Of a DNA stretch of 64,000 bases, positions 55,101-62,666 are shown piece after piece (within the stretch, counting starts at the first letter, position 1; every line of letters begins with the position of its first letter). The stretch lies in assembly GCA_023079485.1 (NCBI GenBank), contig CM041101.1, positions 7,901,501-7,965,500 on the forward strand, read 5' to 3'. Made by a program: the position numbers and the translations under genes. The DNA is from Archilochus colubris. Lineage: Eukaryota; Chordata; Aves; Apodiformes; Trochilidae. The notes below the pieces were generated by a model. That model did not search any database, was not told where the DNA came from, and saw only the letters and a list, made by a program, of their open reading frames with translations.

Positions 55101-58100
55101 TGAAATAATTCAAAAATCAACCTAAACACCTAAAATAGACAGATAAAAGGCTATGGTGTAGGGTGTCTGGGGAAATTAAAAGTCAGGAGAGTTACTACTG
55201 AACTTCAAGACAAGGTTGATACAAAACCTTTTAAAATTGTTACCCCCTTTCCCCAGAGGAGTGGGGAAACAGTGTGTAACAGGTAGCTTTGTAAGGCAAC
55301 AAATACCTCACCTGCAATTGTTTAAACTGAGAAAGAAGCTTGTAATTTTGTTGCTCCTTTTCTTCTGCTAGTTGTGCTTTGGTCAGAGCATTCTCTAATG
55401 CTTGCCTTTCTTTTTCGAGTTCAGCTTGCAGGGCTGACAATTCCATCTGCAAACAGAAAAACCAGATTAGTATCACCACTCCCAACCTAATCTGTCACCC
55501 AAATACCCAACAGTTGTATTTCTTGAAACAATAACAATATGACAACCTCTAAAAAACCAAAACAAACAAAAAAACCCCACAAAAAACCCTAAAAACCCCC
55601 AAAAACCAAACACCAACCCACCAGAACTCCAAACATCTCAGATTAACTCATGGCTATAAAAATGACAGGTATATTTCCTAAGAATTATTTGCAAGTCACT
55701 GCTGGAGATGTGGCATGGAGGAAAGATGGGTTGTCCCTTGTCTTAGGGCAGGTTTCCCTTTGGCAGCACAAGAGCTCTGCTCTTACTTGGCTAAGGTGTT
55801 TCAGCCTTTCCAATTCTTCTTTTTGCTGCTTGGCTTCAGTGTCTCTGTCTCTTAGCTGGGCTTCCAGTTCAGCCTCATAGGCCCTGATGTCCCCTTGTGC
55901 ATCTTGAAGGGATTCATTCATTTCTTGCTGCTCCTGGAGTGCACTCTGCAGCACTGCCATTTCCTGGAATTTTACACTCACTTTAGAAACACACAGGACA
56001 GCCAGGATTTCTTGGACTACACTGTCTCTCTTCCCCTGTTCCTCAGAGACTCATCATCAATGTGACAGATGAAACCAGAGTGACCCTGACCACTGAACAT
56101 TCCAAGTTAAAGTTAGGTGGCAGCTCAGTGAACAGACACAGAACAAAAATCTACACTCAGGTGAGTGAGGTGTGACCTGCAGTGATACACATTTGCTCCT
56201 GGTCCCAAGGTTTACATAAAACTTCTCAGCATACTGAGACATCTCTTTAAATAACTTATTGATGGGACAGACACAAGCTGGTAACATGCACACCCTCAGC
56301 TGGTGTCACTAATGCAGCTCACTGGGAAATCAACTGCAAGTTCTCTCCTAGAAACATCTGAAAGGTAAAGTTTGCATTTCTGAGATATCTACCATGAAAT
56401 ACAGATTTAGTGTCTCTCTTATAACTGGTTCTGAAGGCCAAATTCCACTCATAATGTGCATGGGCACATCTAACTGAAGTTAAAAAAAAGATATTTTGTG
56501 TAAGGAACTATGCTTTGCTGTTCCAAATTTGGTCTTTTTTTTTTGCTCAATATTTCATGTTTATTCTTACCTATTTGAATTTAGAAATAAACAGAGCATT
56601 AAGCCTTACTTTTTTCATATTCTCTGCATCCATGGCAACTATTTCCAGGTTGTTTCTTTCCTTCTCTAGATCTGCCAATCTTTGCAGCAGAGATTCTTTA
56701 TCCTTCCTCAACTCCTTACATTCATCACTGGCTTGTTTTGCCTGACATTTAACACTTTCCAGGTATTCCTGTAATCCCATTATAATACTTTCCAAATCCC
56801 TTTTCAGTGCTTCATTTGTTGCTATTTGACCTGCAGAAACACAAAACAAATTTGAGACAGTCAAGAAAACACTTATGAAGCAAACAAAACTGCCTTTCTT
56901 CACCTTCAAGTCAGTTTCCAAAACTCAGAGGATCCAACTGATGCACAGAATGTAAAAGAGAGGCCACAATTATGAGTGAATCTCAATCAGCTTGAGTACC
57001 AGCTATGCAACAGCTCTTTAATAGTTTAGATTAATATCTGAAGTAGAAATTAAAAAAATGACATTGTAAATGTTTTGAACTATCAATACTTCACTCACAT
57101 AATTAAAACCAGAGTAATCCTTTCTCCTGCTGTGACAACAATCAATATGTTAAGTAACAAATAAACCACTCAGCTGAGAGGCCTTCCTGCCTTGACATTT
57201 TCACCCTGAACCCCAGAGCAACAAGTCACTCACATGATCAAAGGAGTTGTCTCCTTCCCCTGTGTTTAAAAAAAAAAAAATCCTGCAAACCACCCCCTGC
57301 CAACCATATACAAGTGTGGTGCATATAGTGAAAAAAAAAAAAAGTACACAAAGTGTCCTTTCAGATCAGCTAACAATAGCTAAACAAAACTGAATCCTCA
57401 ATGCAGCTGTCACGTTATCCAAGATTCAAGAAATACTAAGACAAAAAGAAGAATTTACCATCAGTGAGCTGTTGCTCCAAGTCCTTGATTTCCTCAGTTT
57501 CCTTGGCAATCCTGGAGAGCATCTCATCCAGGCGACTCTCAAGCTGTTTGTACTGTTTGCTCATTACCTCAAACTGCTGCTCTTTACTTGCTTTTTGAGC
57601 TTTCATGTGAGCCTGTAAATTAACAGTTGAGAAAATGAGACATCAATTCAGCAATATTTAAGCTCAGTTCTGCAGTGTCTCATTCACAGCAATGAAAGTC
57701 CCAAGTGCAGCACATGTTGGGGTGCTTGGCTTTGGTATTTTTCTTGTCATTTTTCAAAAACTCCCAGAGAAAAAAAAGCAACTTGTGTGACTAAGAGCAC
57801 CCTTAGTAGTCTCCCCCTTGCCCAGACATGATGATAAGGCCTGCATTTATAAATTATTAGTCACAGCTACTACCTCTCTTCCTGCTTTCACTTTTTGTTG
57901 TACTAGTTCCTCTTTCAGTCAAGAACAAACATGATTTTGATTTCTCTGGAAGCTTTAATCCTGTCATCCTGCACTTTGCAGCAGATGATGCTTTAGAACT
58001 TGTCAGGTCACCACCCAAGGAAAATACTTGGAACAGTGACCAAGTCAGGCCAACTTCAGAGCAAGTATTTACTTACAGCAGTTTGTTTTGTTTTGTTTTT

Positions 58101-61100
58101 TTAACACTGCAGCTCAGAGATTCAGTCAGGACTTCATGCACTGAGTATTAAGTTTGCTGGGTGGTTCAGATGTATCCAAAAGTAGGTTATTAGCACAGTA
58201 TAGTGCTCTGTGTGTCTCACTTGTATGAAATTACAGCTCAAATGCCAGAAAACAGAATTACACTGGTGTAATAAAGAGCACCTTTTTCATGGTACTTGAG
58301 AAGTAAATTCAGCTAGCAGCAGAAATTTTAAGTACCCAGAAAAACCACTTCTAAAGATGCTTCTCAAACAAAAGTAACTGGTAAAACCACAGTTTTCTGT
58401 ATTTTCACTGTAGTCAACCCAAAGCTATTTTTAAGATCCACACGAGCACAGTTCAGTTTGTCACCTTGCTCAAGACAAACTCCCGTGCAGCTTTCCAAAG
58501 GGAAAATCCAACAAGTCAGCCCCGAGCAGAGGCTCTGCTGCTGCTGCTGAGTCATTTTGTGCAGCTGCCGAATGCCACAAGAAAGAACCCCCGGCACTTA
58601 CAGCTTCGCCTTTGTCTTTTCTTCCTCCGGTAACATTTGCAAAACGCCCCACCCCTGAGCTAGAGTTCATCTGACTCCAGAACCGGGACCTTCCGCTCCG
58701 AGAGCGCTGAGCAGAGGCTCCGCGGGAGGCCGGGCCGGAGCTCCGCGCCCCGCGGTGGGTTGGTCCCGGCTGCCGCTTCCTGTGTTGTGATTTGAAGCGA
58801 GGGGCGGGGGGGTCCCGCCTGAACCCCGCACTGCCCTTCCTCTAGCACTTAACTGCTGAGAAAAAAAAAAAAAGTAATAAAATGCATTTTTCCGAAGCGT
58901 TTGCAAAGCTGCTGCTGAGAGCGGGAGCTGAGCAGAGGCTTTGTGTACTTAAAAGCATCAAGCTGGCCTGAGAAGCTTCCATGTAAAAAAAAAAAAAGGA
59001 CCTATTTTAAAAAACACTTTTTAAAAAGTATTTTGATGTATTTGAATATTCCGTTTCATTTTGATTTAAAATTTCTGTAGATGTTTGCAGAACCAAAACA
59101 AAGTTAATAACTCGGAAATCAGAAGTCTTGTTTCCTGGAGATCAAAAAAAAAAATTACTGTCAAGCTTGCAGCCAGCTTTGCTCCAGCTGCTCTGGACCT
59201 CTGAGACCTTCTCAACTCTAACAGTAACAGCAGCATTAGCTCCCCTAAAAAGACAGCATTAAATAACTTCAGAATTAGAACTATTTATTGAAAATGTGTC
59301 CTACCTTTAGGATGTGGAAAGCCCAAGCTGCTGCTGCTGCCCTCAGCTGCCTGCAGTTCACAGGCTGGAACATGAACATCAGACATCTCCTCCTGGGCCA
59401 GGACAGCCTCACCTGCTGCTCCAGGCAGTTTTTGTAGTCCCACCTCTTGCAAACAGACTTTTGTGCCAATGCAAGAGCTCTCTGACAAAGCAAGACCCTG
59501 AGGTGCTACAGGCCTGCAGCACTTACACAGACCTATACATCTTTTTATGGACCAGATGCTACAAAAAGGTTCTTGAAGGATTTCTTACTCAGAACTTACC
59601 CAAAGGCTCTGCACATCATGTTTTTGCAGAGCATGGGGATCTAGTTTGTAACCTGCTGCACAGCAGCTGCAGTGAAAATTAGCTGCTCATGTGTTTTGCT
59701 GAAGTTGTTTGGTTTTCTTTTTTGAAATAGTGAGGAGCTGTATGATTTTCAACTGATAGCAGCTAAAGAAGCTGATAAATAGCAAAGCAAAGTGTCATTC
59801 ATAAAACAGGCACAACTGAGTGGCAATCAGTTAAAAGAGGCTTTACCACATTTCTCAGTGACTGAATAATGACTTGAGATTTGTTTTACTTACATGTCTT
59901 GGATCTTCAGGATTTACAGAAGCAAGAGAACTCTGCAAGTCTTCAAGCTCTTTCTGCTTTTTCCCTATTTCTCTTTTCTGTTTCTCCAGCTGTTTTTCCA
60001 GATCCAGAGCTTCCTTGCGGAGCTGATGCAAGAGTTTTATCTTTTCACTCAACTGCTGCTCAAGACTTTCCTTGTTGGCCTGGGATATCTGGAGACAGCA
60101 TTAGGACCTTGGGTAAATTACTTTAATTGGAAACACACAGCTGATAAAAGTCCTTGAAAGTTGAATCAGACTGCTAAGTTTGGTCTAACAGCTTGCCTAA
60201 AAAAATCTATTAATTGTTTTGAATCTTCTTTACTTAAGATAACAAAAACTCATAGGATTTTCTCAAAAAAAAGAGAAAATAGAAAAACAATTGGTTTATG
60301 ACAACTCTAAGTTTCATATCTTTGATCTACACACCAAGAAACACCAGAACCATCATCCTAAAGTGTTTTTTTTTAACAAGACTTCAAAAGTCTTTCCTAT
60401 AATCCCTTCTTGCAGTCTTAAGATGATTATCAGTAATGGTTTATTTCCCTTCCCAGTTATGACTTAAGTTAAATATAGATAAGATCTTTAAGCAAGTTTT
60501 AAAACTAAAAATAACATTAATTTATGACAGTTGCTGGTAAAATGGAAGATACAATTTTAATGCTGATAAATATTTATAATTAATACTTACTGCCAGGTAT
60601 GGAGTTGTGCTGCTATTATTAGCTGCAGAACTAAATCTGCACAAATTCCCAAAAGGCCTTTTCTGCTAAATCAGCCTATGTTCAATCCATACAGTCATCC
60701 TGAGAGGCTCAGGAAGAACTTTCTGTCTCATGAAGATGTGTGTCACATCCCAGGTGCTGCTCATGGCTGTCACCTCCTGCTCTAAGCCCTCAAGAACTCC
60801 AAGCTTGTGGTGATTGGATAAATTAAAATTCAAACCCAAGTCTCCTGCAGCCCAATGCAGTGACCCCTAATGGTTCACTTACTGCAGTACTCAAATCTGT
60901 ATTTACTTTCTTCCAGAGCATTCTGGGGAAGGTGAACCAGCACCAGCAGCATCGCTTGGAACATGTTAACATGCAACTAACTGCATTCCTGCTCTGACAG
61001 ATGATTTATACACAAGCTATGAAAACCTCTAAGATTTTTCTGCTATGTGACAAATGGATTTACACATGTACAATGGGCCCTCCCTTTAAAAAAGAATGGG

Positions 61101-62666
61101 GAGAAAACCAGTGAATTTCTACATCAGAGCTTTGAAGGCTTTCCCCTCCTATTCACATAGCAACTTCTGTGCATACTTTTTTCTGAGCCAGAGCATCCTC
61201 CAGTTGTTGCAGTTCCTCTGTTACTTTCAAAACTTGTTGCTCTGCATTTCCTATTGCACTCTGAAGTTCCTCTAATCTTCTTTGTGCTGCAGACAAACAG
61301 AAAAATAAAACAACCCACAAAATACACTCTAATATTCTGCATGACATTGATACACATTTCCTGTTACTATGTAAATCAGGGTGCATTTTATTAGAACAGG
61401 GATAATCACAGCTCATACTTCTGTGTTTCTCAGAAAGTGTCACAAGTTTTTTAACAAGTCTTATACAATCAAATTAGTAAATAAGATATGAAACCTCCTG
61501 AGCATTCTCTTTTTAATAATATTCCATCCTTTCATTCTGAGTTATCTTAAAAAGCAAAAAGAAATCATAACAGTTTTGATCCAAAAATGCATCAAGTACA
61601 GTGTTTAGAAATTACAGCACTTAAAGTCTTAGACTTGCTTTTGCTATTCTCATGTCAAATGAGAGTTAAATATTTAATTAGTGGAATAAACTACACTGAT
61701 ACACAAATTTTAATTTTTAATTGATTAAGGTTTTACCTGAATTAATCTTTTTTTCTTTATCCTCTAGTCGTTCATCTAGAGTTTGGAGCTGGGGTTTCCT
61801 AGAGAAATCATTTTCATCTAGTTGCACTTTTCCAAACTCCATGTGCTGAGCTTTGTTGGCAATGTAGCCTTCCCTTATGAACATATTTCTTTTATATCTG
61901 GCCTTGCCAATGTATGGGCTTTCACCAGGCACATCATCCAGTTCAACATCCTGAAATGTGTGAAGCAACATGTCTGTCCATCTCTCTCAAAGTATGGTTG
62001 CAGTCAACTCCTGATACACATTTAACTCTCTTAGCAAGGATATAAAGGAAACCCAACTGGAAATTAAAATAGTTAGAAGAAAACAGACTACACGTGTGAC
62101 TTGACTGGCCTTGAACATTCTTATTATTTTATAACTGAATTAAAACCAAACAAACCCAGTACTAACACTGCTGTAAGAACATTCTGGTTTGTGGAATTTC
62201 TCCAAGTGAAAGGGCCTCCAAAATTAAGCCAGAAGAAAGGGCTGTCATTTGTTTGCATAATTAGACATTTTGAAATGTTTTTTCACTGACTCTATATATT
62301 TTACTTAGGTAAAATATATGGGTATAGGTATAGGGTATAGGTATGCACTAAAGACATTAAATTTAATTCAATTTCAGTTTAGTTCAAATCTTGTACTTAA
62401 AGTCTCTCAAAGTGAAATTTTTATATTTCATACCTAGTAACAAACTAGTATCTACCAGAATTACAGAAAAGCTGTTGCTTTCTATTTTCTAAGTTAAAAT
62501 GCAAAAGAAACAACAATGAAAAGACCCATTATTTTTAAATTATTACCTCTGATGGAAAATAATTTAATGGCTCAAATTTGGCATCAATCTTGTAAAAGGC
62601 CAATTCCTGCTCCAGTTCATATTGCTTCTGGCAAGCTCGGGTCAGCTCCATTGTCTTCCTCTTTAA
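40070..62666 (-). CDS. CNTRL: Centriolin (CEP110), 36 coding exons, N-terminus off the right edge
   Basis: Centriolin is a very long coiled-coil scaffold of the mother-centriole appendages and the midbody, where it anchors exocyst and SNARE complexes for abscission. The spliced exons give about 2,000 residues matching recalled human centriolin (2,325 aa) from its LK.KTMELTRACQKQYELE segment to near the C-terminus. Nearly all of it is heptad-type coiled coil rich in E, K, Q and L. It is broken by a proline/tyrosine-rich segment (exons at 50596-50782 and 50060-50370). The N-terminal leucine-rich repeats are not in the window. All but one junction agree in phase; the exception is 54045/53388. 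It is transcribed towards RAB14. An internal CpG island at about 58.45-58.85 kb suggests a second promoter. Confidence 0.96.
40493..40696 (-). CDS. CNTRL: CNTRL window exon 35
   Basis: Acceptor TGTGTTTAG, donor CAG|GTAATG. 68 codons: AQLQQCLSKQVEVLIRGKQQ, TEGSLHSLKLQVDALDDLV, then SSLVSFHNALNLRETQ. If the donor is skipped the frame stays open for 39 more codons to a stop at 40373. Confidence 0.92.
41179..41241 (-). CDS. CNTRL: CNTRL window exon 34
   Basis: 63-nt exon with acceptor TTCCAAAAG and donor AAG|GTGACA. It encodes DEQWRGEALREQLQHQEDRL-K, nearly identical to human DEHWRGEALREKLRHREDRLK. Confidence 0.95.
41353..41625 (-). CDS. CNTRL: CNTRL window exon 33
   Basis: Acceptor CTGTGGTGCAG, donor ATG|GTAAAA. 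91 codons: VKAQEDLEKWQREIQNTATL through LKEKLDFSQVFLM. The centre is diverged from human; the EKL-FSQV end is conserved. Confidence 0.92.
42020..42130 (-). CDS. CNTRL: CNTRL window exon 32
   Basis: Acceptor TTGTTTGCAG, donor CAG|GTAGAA. 37 codons: SDVATAEQAAHNNQEQAEHH through DYRDLQAQ. Confidence 0.92.
42464..42669 (-). CDS. CNTRL: CNTRL window exon 31
   Basis: Acceptor TTAATTACAG, donor CAG|GTAAGT. It encodes QQLSEKDLQLQQKSREIQSL through MKRQRMQLERKLQ, phase 1 to 0. ERKKAEKR-LSLKEA is conserved. Confidence 0.94.
42968..43193 (-). CDS. CNTRL: CNTRL window exon 30
   Basis: Acceptor TTTCTTGGCAG, donor A|GTAAGA. It encodes ILHQLKQNSEREGKKLEECT through CAALEETVRKS, phase 0 to 1. Confidence 0.93.
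43382..43570 (-). CDS. CNTRL: CNTRL window exon 29
   Basis: Acceptor TGTATTGCAG, donor GTG|GTAATG (GAA|GTGGTA three bases earlier is a weaker in-frame alternative). It encodes DLKNNTRHQDELLREQAVLK through KEKETELAKQEV. Confidence 0.92.
43739..43812 (-). CDS. CNTRL: CNTRL window exon 28
   Basis: 74-nt exon with acceptor TTTTTCTAG and donor CAG|GTTAGT. It encodes EKKEELETLKRELNDSRQQL then QLVEQ, phase 1 to 0. Confidence 0.92.
44077..44234 (-). CDS. CNTRL: CNTRL window exon 27
   Basis: Acceptor CATTTTACAG, donor G|GTAAGG. It encodes DLTATEDTSRTVLSNVEKME through NGDIIVVQKDLQ, phase 2 to 1. Confidence 0.92.
44643..44860 (-). CDS. CNTRL: CNTRL window exon 26
   Basis: Acceptor TCTTTTGTAG, donor AAG|GTGGGG followed by a G-run. 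It encodes EKLKLENIQRLFQCQQGEVD through CQALEKKLSQTR, phase 0 to 2. Confidence 0.93.
45815..45930 (-). CDS. CNTRL: CNTRL window exon 25
   Basis: Acceptor CCTTACTAG, donor GAA|GTAAGT. It encodes (E)LKHVLEMLELENNELQGLK through EKAQVAVLE. ENELQGLKLQHD-type sequence is strongly conserved. Confidence 0.95.
46620..46779 (-). CDS. CNTRL: CNTRL window exon 24
   Basis: Acceptor TTTCTACAG, donor G|GTGTGT. It encodes EIKLLLEELNVERKELEVQI through LGQITRHKT, phase 0 to 1. Confidence 0.94.
47537..47701 (-). CDS. CNTRL: CNTRL window exon 23
   Basis: Acceptor ACATTGTAG, donor AGA|GTAAGA. 55 codons: VTAQQQELLFLEKQLNQRKE through SEANEKLCQIR. Confidence 0.93.
48189..48315 (-). CDS. CNTRL: CNTRL window exon 22
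   Basis: Acceptor CACTGTCAG, donor GAG|GTAAGG. It encodes LQKLQGDVKVAEGNEEHHLQ through KTELERLKDE, phase 2 to 0. Confidence 0.94.
48453..48593 (-). CDS. CNTRL: CNTRL window exon 21
   Basis: Acceptor GCTTCTTCAG, donor AG|GTAACT. It encodes LLQADTRDLEQQKREQEDVL through LNQKMEMLTE, phase 2 to 2. Confidence 0.93.
48737..48867 (-). CDS. CNTRL: CNTRL window exon 20
   Basis: Acceptor TTTTTACTCTAG, donor AG|GTACAC. It encodes TKDTIQKYNHAKQHLSRAET through VVKADQQF, phase 0 to 2. Confidence 0.93.
49229..49421 (-). CDS. CNTRL: CNTRL window exon 19
   Basis: Acceptor CCTTTTAG, donor AAA|GTAAGC. It encodes GFIEGYTDNLIAELQLEKSL through LLAEAEVELESTRGK. SLKHHEDI-DEIECIEKTLL is highly conserved. Confidence 0.95.
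49601..49806 (-). CDS. CNTRL: CNTRL window exon 18
   Basis: Acceptor CTGTATGTAG, donor AG|GTAAGG. It encodes ESQVSRLEDTVCYLKSRKYK through LQRAAQKHKR, phase 0 to 2. Coiled coil resumes here. Confidence 0.94.
50060..50370 (-). CDS. CNTRL: CNTRL window exon 17 (proline/tyrosine-rich)
   Basis: Donor TTG|GTAAGA; the acceptor GGTAAAG is pyrimidine-poor at its very end but gives the right phase. It encodes FVPPPGTVIYTVLPDGAPVP, then repeated VIYGPPP / VVYGPLPP units, ending GMLHCNVPEHHDL as in human. Confidence 0.92.
50596..50782 (-). CDS. CNTRL: CNTRL window exon 16 (linker)
   Basis: Acceptor CCCTTAG, donor G|GTAAGT. It encodes ASTPASQSTKDSGVCLQCSG through GGCWVYSPLRNRLYKANSGK. The TKDSGV and WVYSP-R anchors match human; the middle has diverged and gained cysteines. 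Not coiled coil. Confidence 0.9.
51259..51398 (-). CDS. CNTRL: CNTRL window exon 15
   Basis: Acceptor TTAATTTACAG, donor CAG|GTCAGA. It encodes NKDEIDNLQDEIAALRNVLS through RRRGYWYYMPSSQ. The conserved GYWY-MP element marks the end of this coiled-coil block. Confidence 0.95.
51557..51701 (-). CDS. CNTRL: CNTRL window exon 14
   Basis: Acceptor CTGAAACAG, donor G|GTAATC. It encodes LQHEMEKAGEKTLSSSTLKL through LERLRWLLDNTGP, phase 0 to 1. Confidence 0.93.
52114..52230 (-). CDS. CNTRL: CNTRL window exon 13
   Basis: Acceptor AATTTTAG, donor CAA|GTAGGT. 39 codons: EIEEAEEFCAEAARAAQDLA through LLQELLKEKEEQ. Confidence 0.94.
52775..52954 (-). CDS. CNTRL: CNTRL window exon 12
   Basis: Acceptor GGTTTTCAG, donor GAG|GTAAAG. 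60 codons: KKTEDARAQMQFVSLDKELK through LHGTVLRINQERAE. Confidence 0.96.
53209..53388 (-). CDS. CNTRL: CNTRL window exon 11
   Basis: Acceptor CACTTACAG, donor AGG|GTATGA. 60 codons: VKAENRQNKNKVHQLENEIQ through ILAQLEDLEKR, phase 0 to 0. QLQEADEEKE is diagnostic. Confidence 0.93.
53865..54045 (-). CDS. CNTRL: CNTRL window exon 10 (3' boundary uncertain)
   Basis: Acceptor CTCTTTCAG. It encodes CQNSADVLGKSLGNLQRELN through AVQEKYRQ. Ending at 53865 uses a GC donor (CAG|GCATGT) and leaves phase 0, as exon 11 requires. A conventional GT donor (AAA|GTGAGG) at 53845 would add QACIRAT-like residues resembling human RQACERA, but leaves phase 2 and runs into a stop in exon 11. Confidence 0.8.
54274..54419 (-). 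CDS. CNTRL: CNTRL window exon 9
   Basis: Acceptor poly(T)AG, donor AA|GTGAGT. It encodes GDNNLLKQQLKDLQNQLNHV through LKQKLQTGAGEI, phase 0 to 2. Confidence 0.93.
54535..54690 (+). repeat. G/T-rich simple tract in CNTRL intron
   Basis: T-runs alternate with GG, GGG and GGGG over about 150 bp (GGTTTTGGTG, GGGTTTTT units). No transposon ends are visible. Confidence 0.75.
55312..55446 (-). CDS. CNTRL: CNTRL window exon 8
   Basis: Acceptor TCTGTTTGCAG, donor CAG|GTGAGG. 45 codons: MELSALQAELEKERQALENA through LLSQFKQLQ, phase 0 to 0. Confidence 0.95.
55556..55622 (+). repeat. A/C-rich simple tract in CNTRL intron
   Basis: AAAACCCC / AAACAAAC-type units over about 65 bp. This is the opposite-strand composition of the G/T tracts at 54.6 and 63.15 kb. 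Confidence 0.75.
55787..55963 (-). CDS. CNTRL: CNTRL window exon 7
   Basis: Acceptor AAAATTCCAG, donor CAA|GTAAGA. 59 codons: EMAVLQSALQEQQEMNESLQ through EELERLKHLSQ, phase 0 to 0. Confidence 0.95.
56610..56830 (-). CDS. CNTRL: CNTRL window exon 6
   Basis: Acceptor GTTTCTGCAG, donor AAA|GTAAGG. It encodes QIATNEALKRDLESIIMGLQ through NNLEIVAMDAENMKK, phase 1 to 0. Confidence 0.96.
57459..57612 (-). CDS. CNTRL: CNTRL window exon 5
   Basis: Acceptor TTAATTTACAG, donor G|GTAAAT. It encodes AHMKAQKASKEQQFEVMSKQ through EEIKDLEQQLTD, phase 0 to 1. Close to human HMKAQKSGKEQQ and ETEEIKDLEEQL. Confidence 0.94.
58450..58850 (-). promoter_or_regulatory. CNTRL: Intragenic CpG island, candidate internal CNTRL promoter
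   Basis: A CpG-dense block sits inside the 2.3-kb intron between window exons 4 and 5. Reading the minus strand there is a GC box (58801-58809), then an ETS-type ACAGGAAG (58776-58783), then an ATG at 58670. This is an ordinary TATA-less promoter order. The strand choice rests on the in-phase exon just downstream. Confidence 0.6.
58602..58670 (-). CDS. CNTRL: Candidate alternative first coding exon of CNTRL
   Basis: The ATG at 58670-58668 opens 23 codons, MNSSSGVGRF...GRKDKGEA, ending at a strong donor GCT|GTAAGT in phase 0. The next CNTRL exon (57459-57612) also opens in phase 0 (AHMKAQK). Splicing would therefore give an in-frame short centriolin lacking everything N-terminal to that exon. 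The exon lies in the internal CpG island. No transcript evidence is available here. Confidence 0.5.
59894..60088 (-). CDS. CNTRL: CNTRL window exon 4
   Basis: Acceptor CTGTCTCCAG, donor CAT|GTAAGT. 65 codons: ISQANKESLEQQLSEKIKLL through NPEDPRH. Coiled coil, phase 0 to 0. Confidence 0.94.
61177..61286 (-). CDS. CNTRL: CNTRL window exon 3
   Basis: Acceptor GTTTGTCTGCAG, donor AAA|GTATGC. It encodes AQRRLEELQSAIGNAEQQVL through QLEDALAQKK, phase 1 to 0. Confidence 0.92.
61737..61950 (-). CDS. CNTRL: CNTRL window exon 2
   Basis: Acceptor CACATTTCAG, donor CAG|GTAAAA. It begins DVELDDVPGESPYIGKARYK and ends LEDKEKKINS, phase 0 to 1. The GESPYIGKARYKRNMF stretch is diagnostic. Confidence 0.95.
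62320..62344 (+). repeat. Short (GGTATA)n microsatellite
   Basis: About four imperfect copies of GGTATA/GGGTATA in a CNTRL intron. Confidence 0.75.
62547..62666 (-). CDS. CNTRL: CNTRL window exon 1
   Basis: Acceptor GGTTTATTAG, donor GAG|GTAATA. 40 codons, phase 0 to 0: LKRKTMELTRACQKQYELEQ to EPLNYFPSE. This is the first centriolin exon recognised in the window. Confidence 0.95.
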
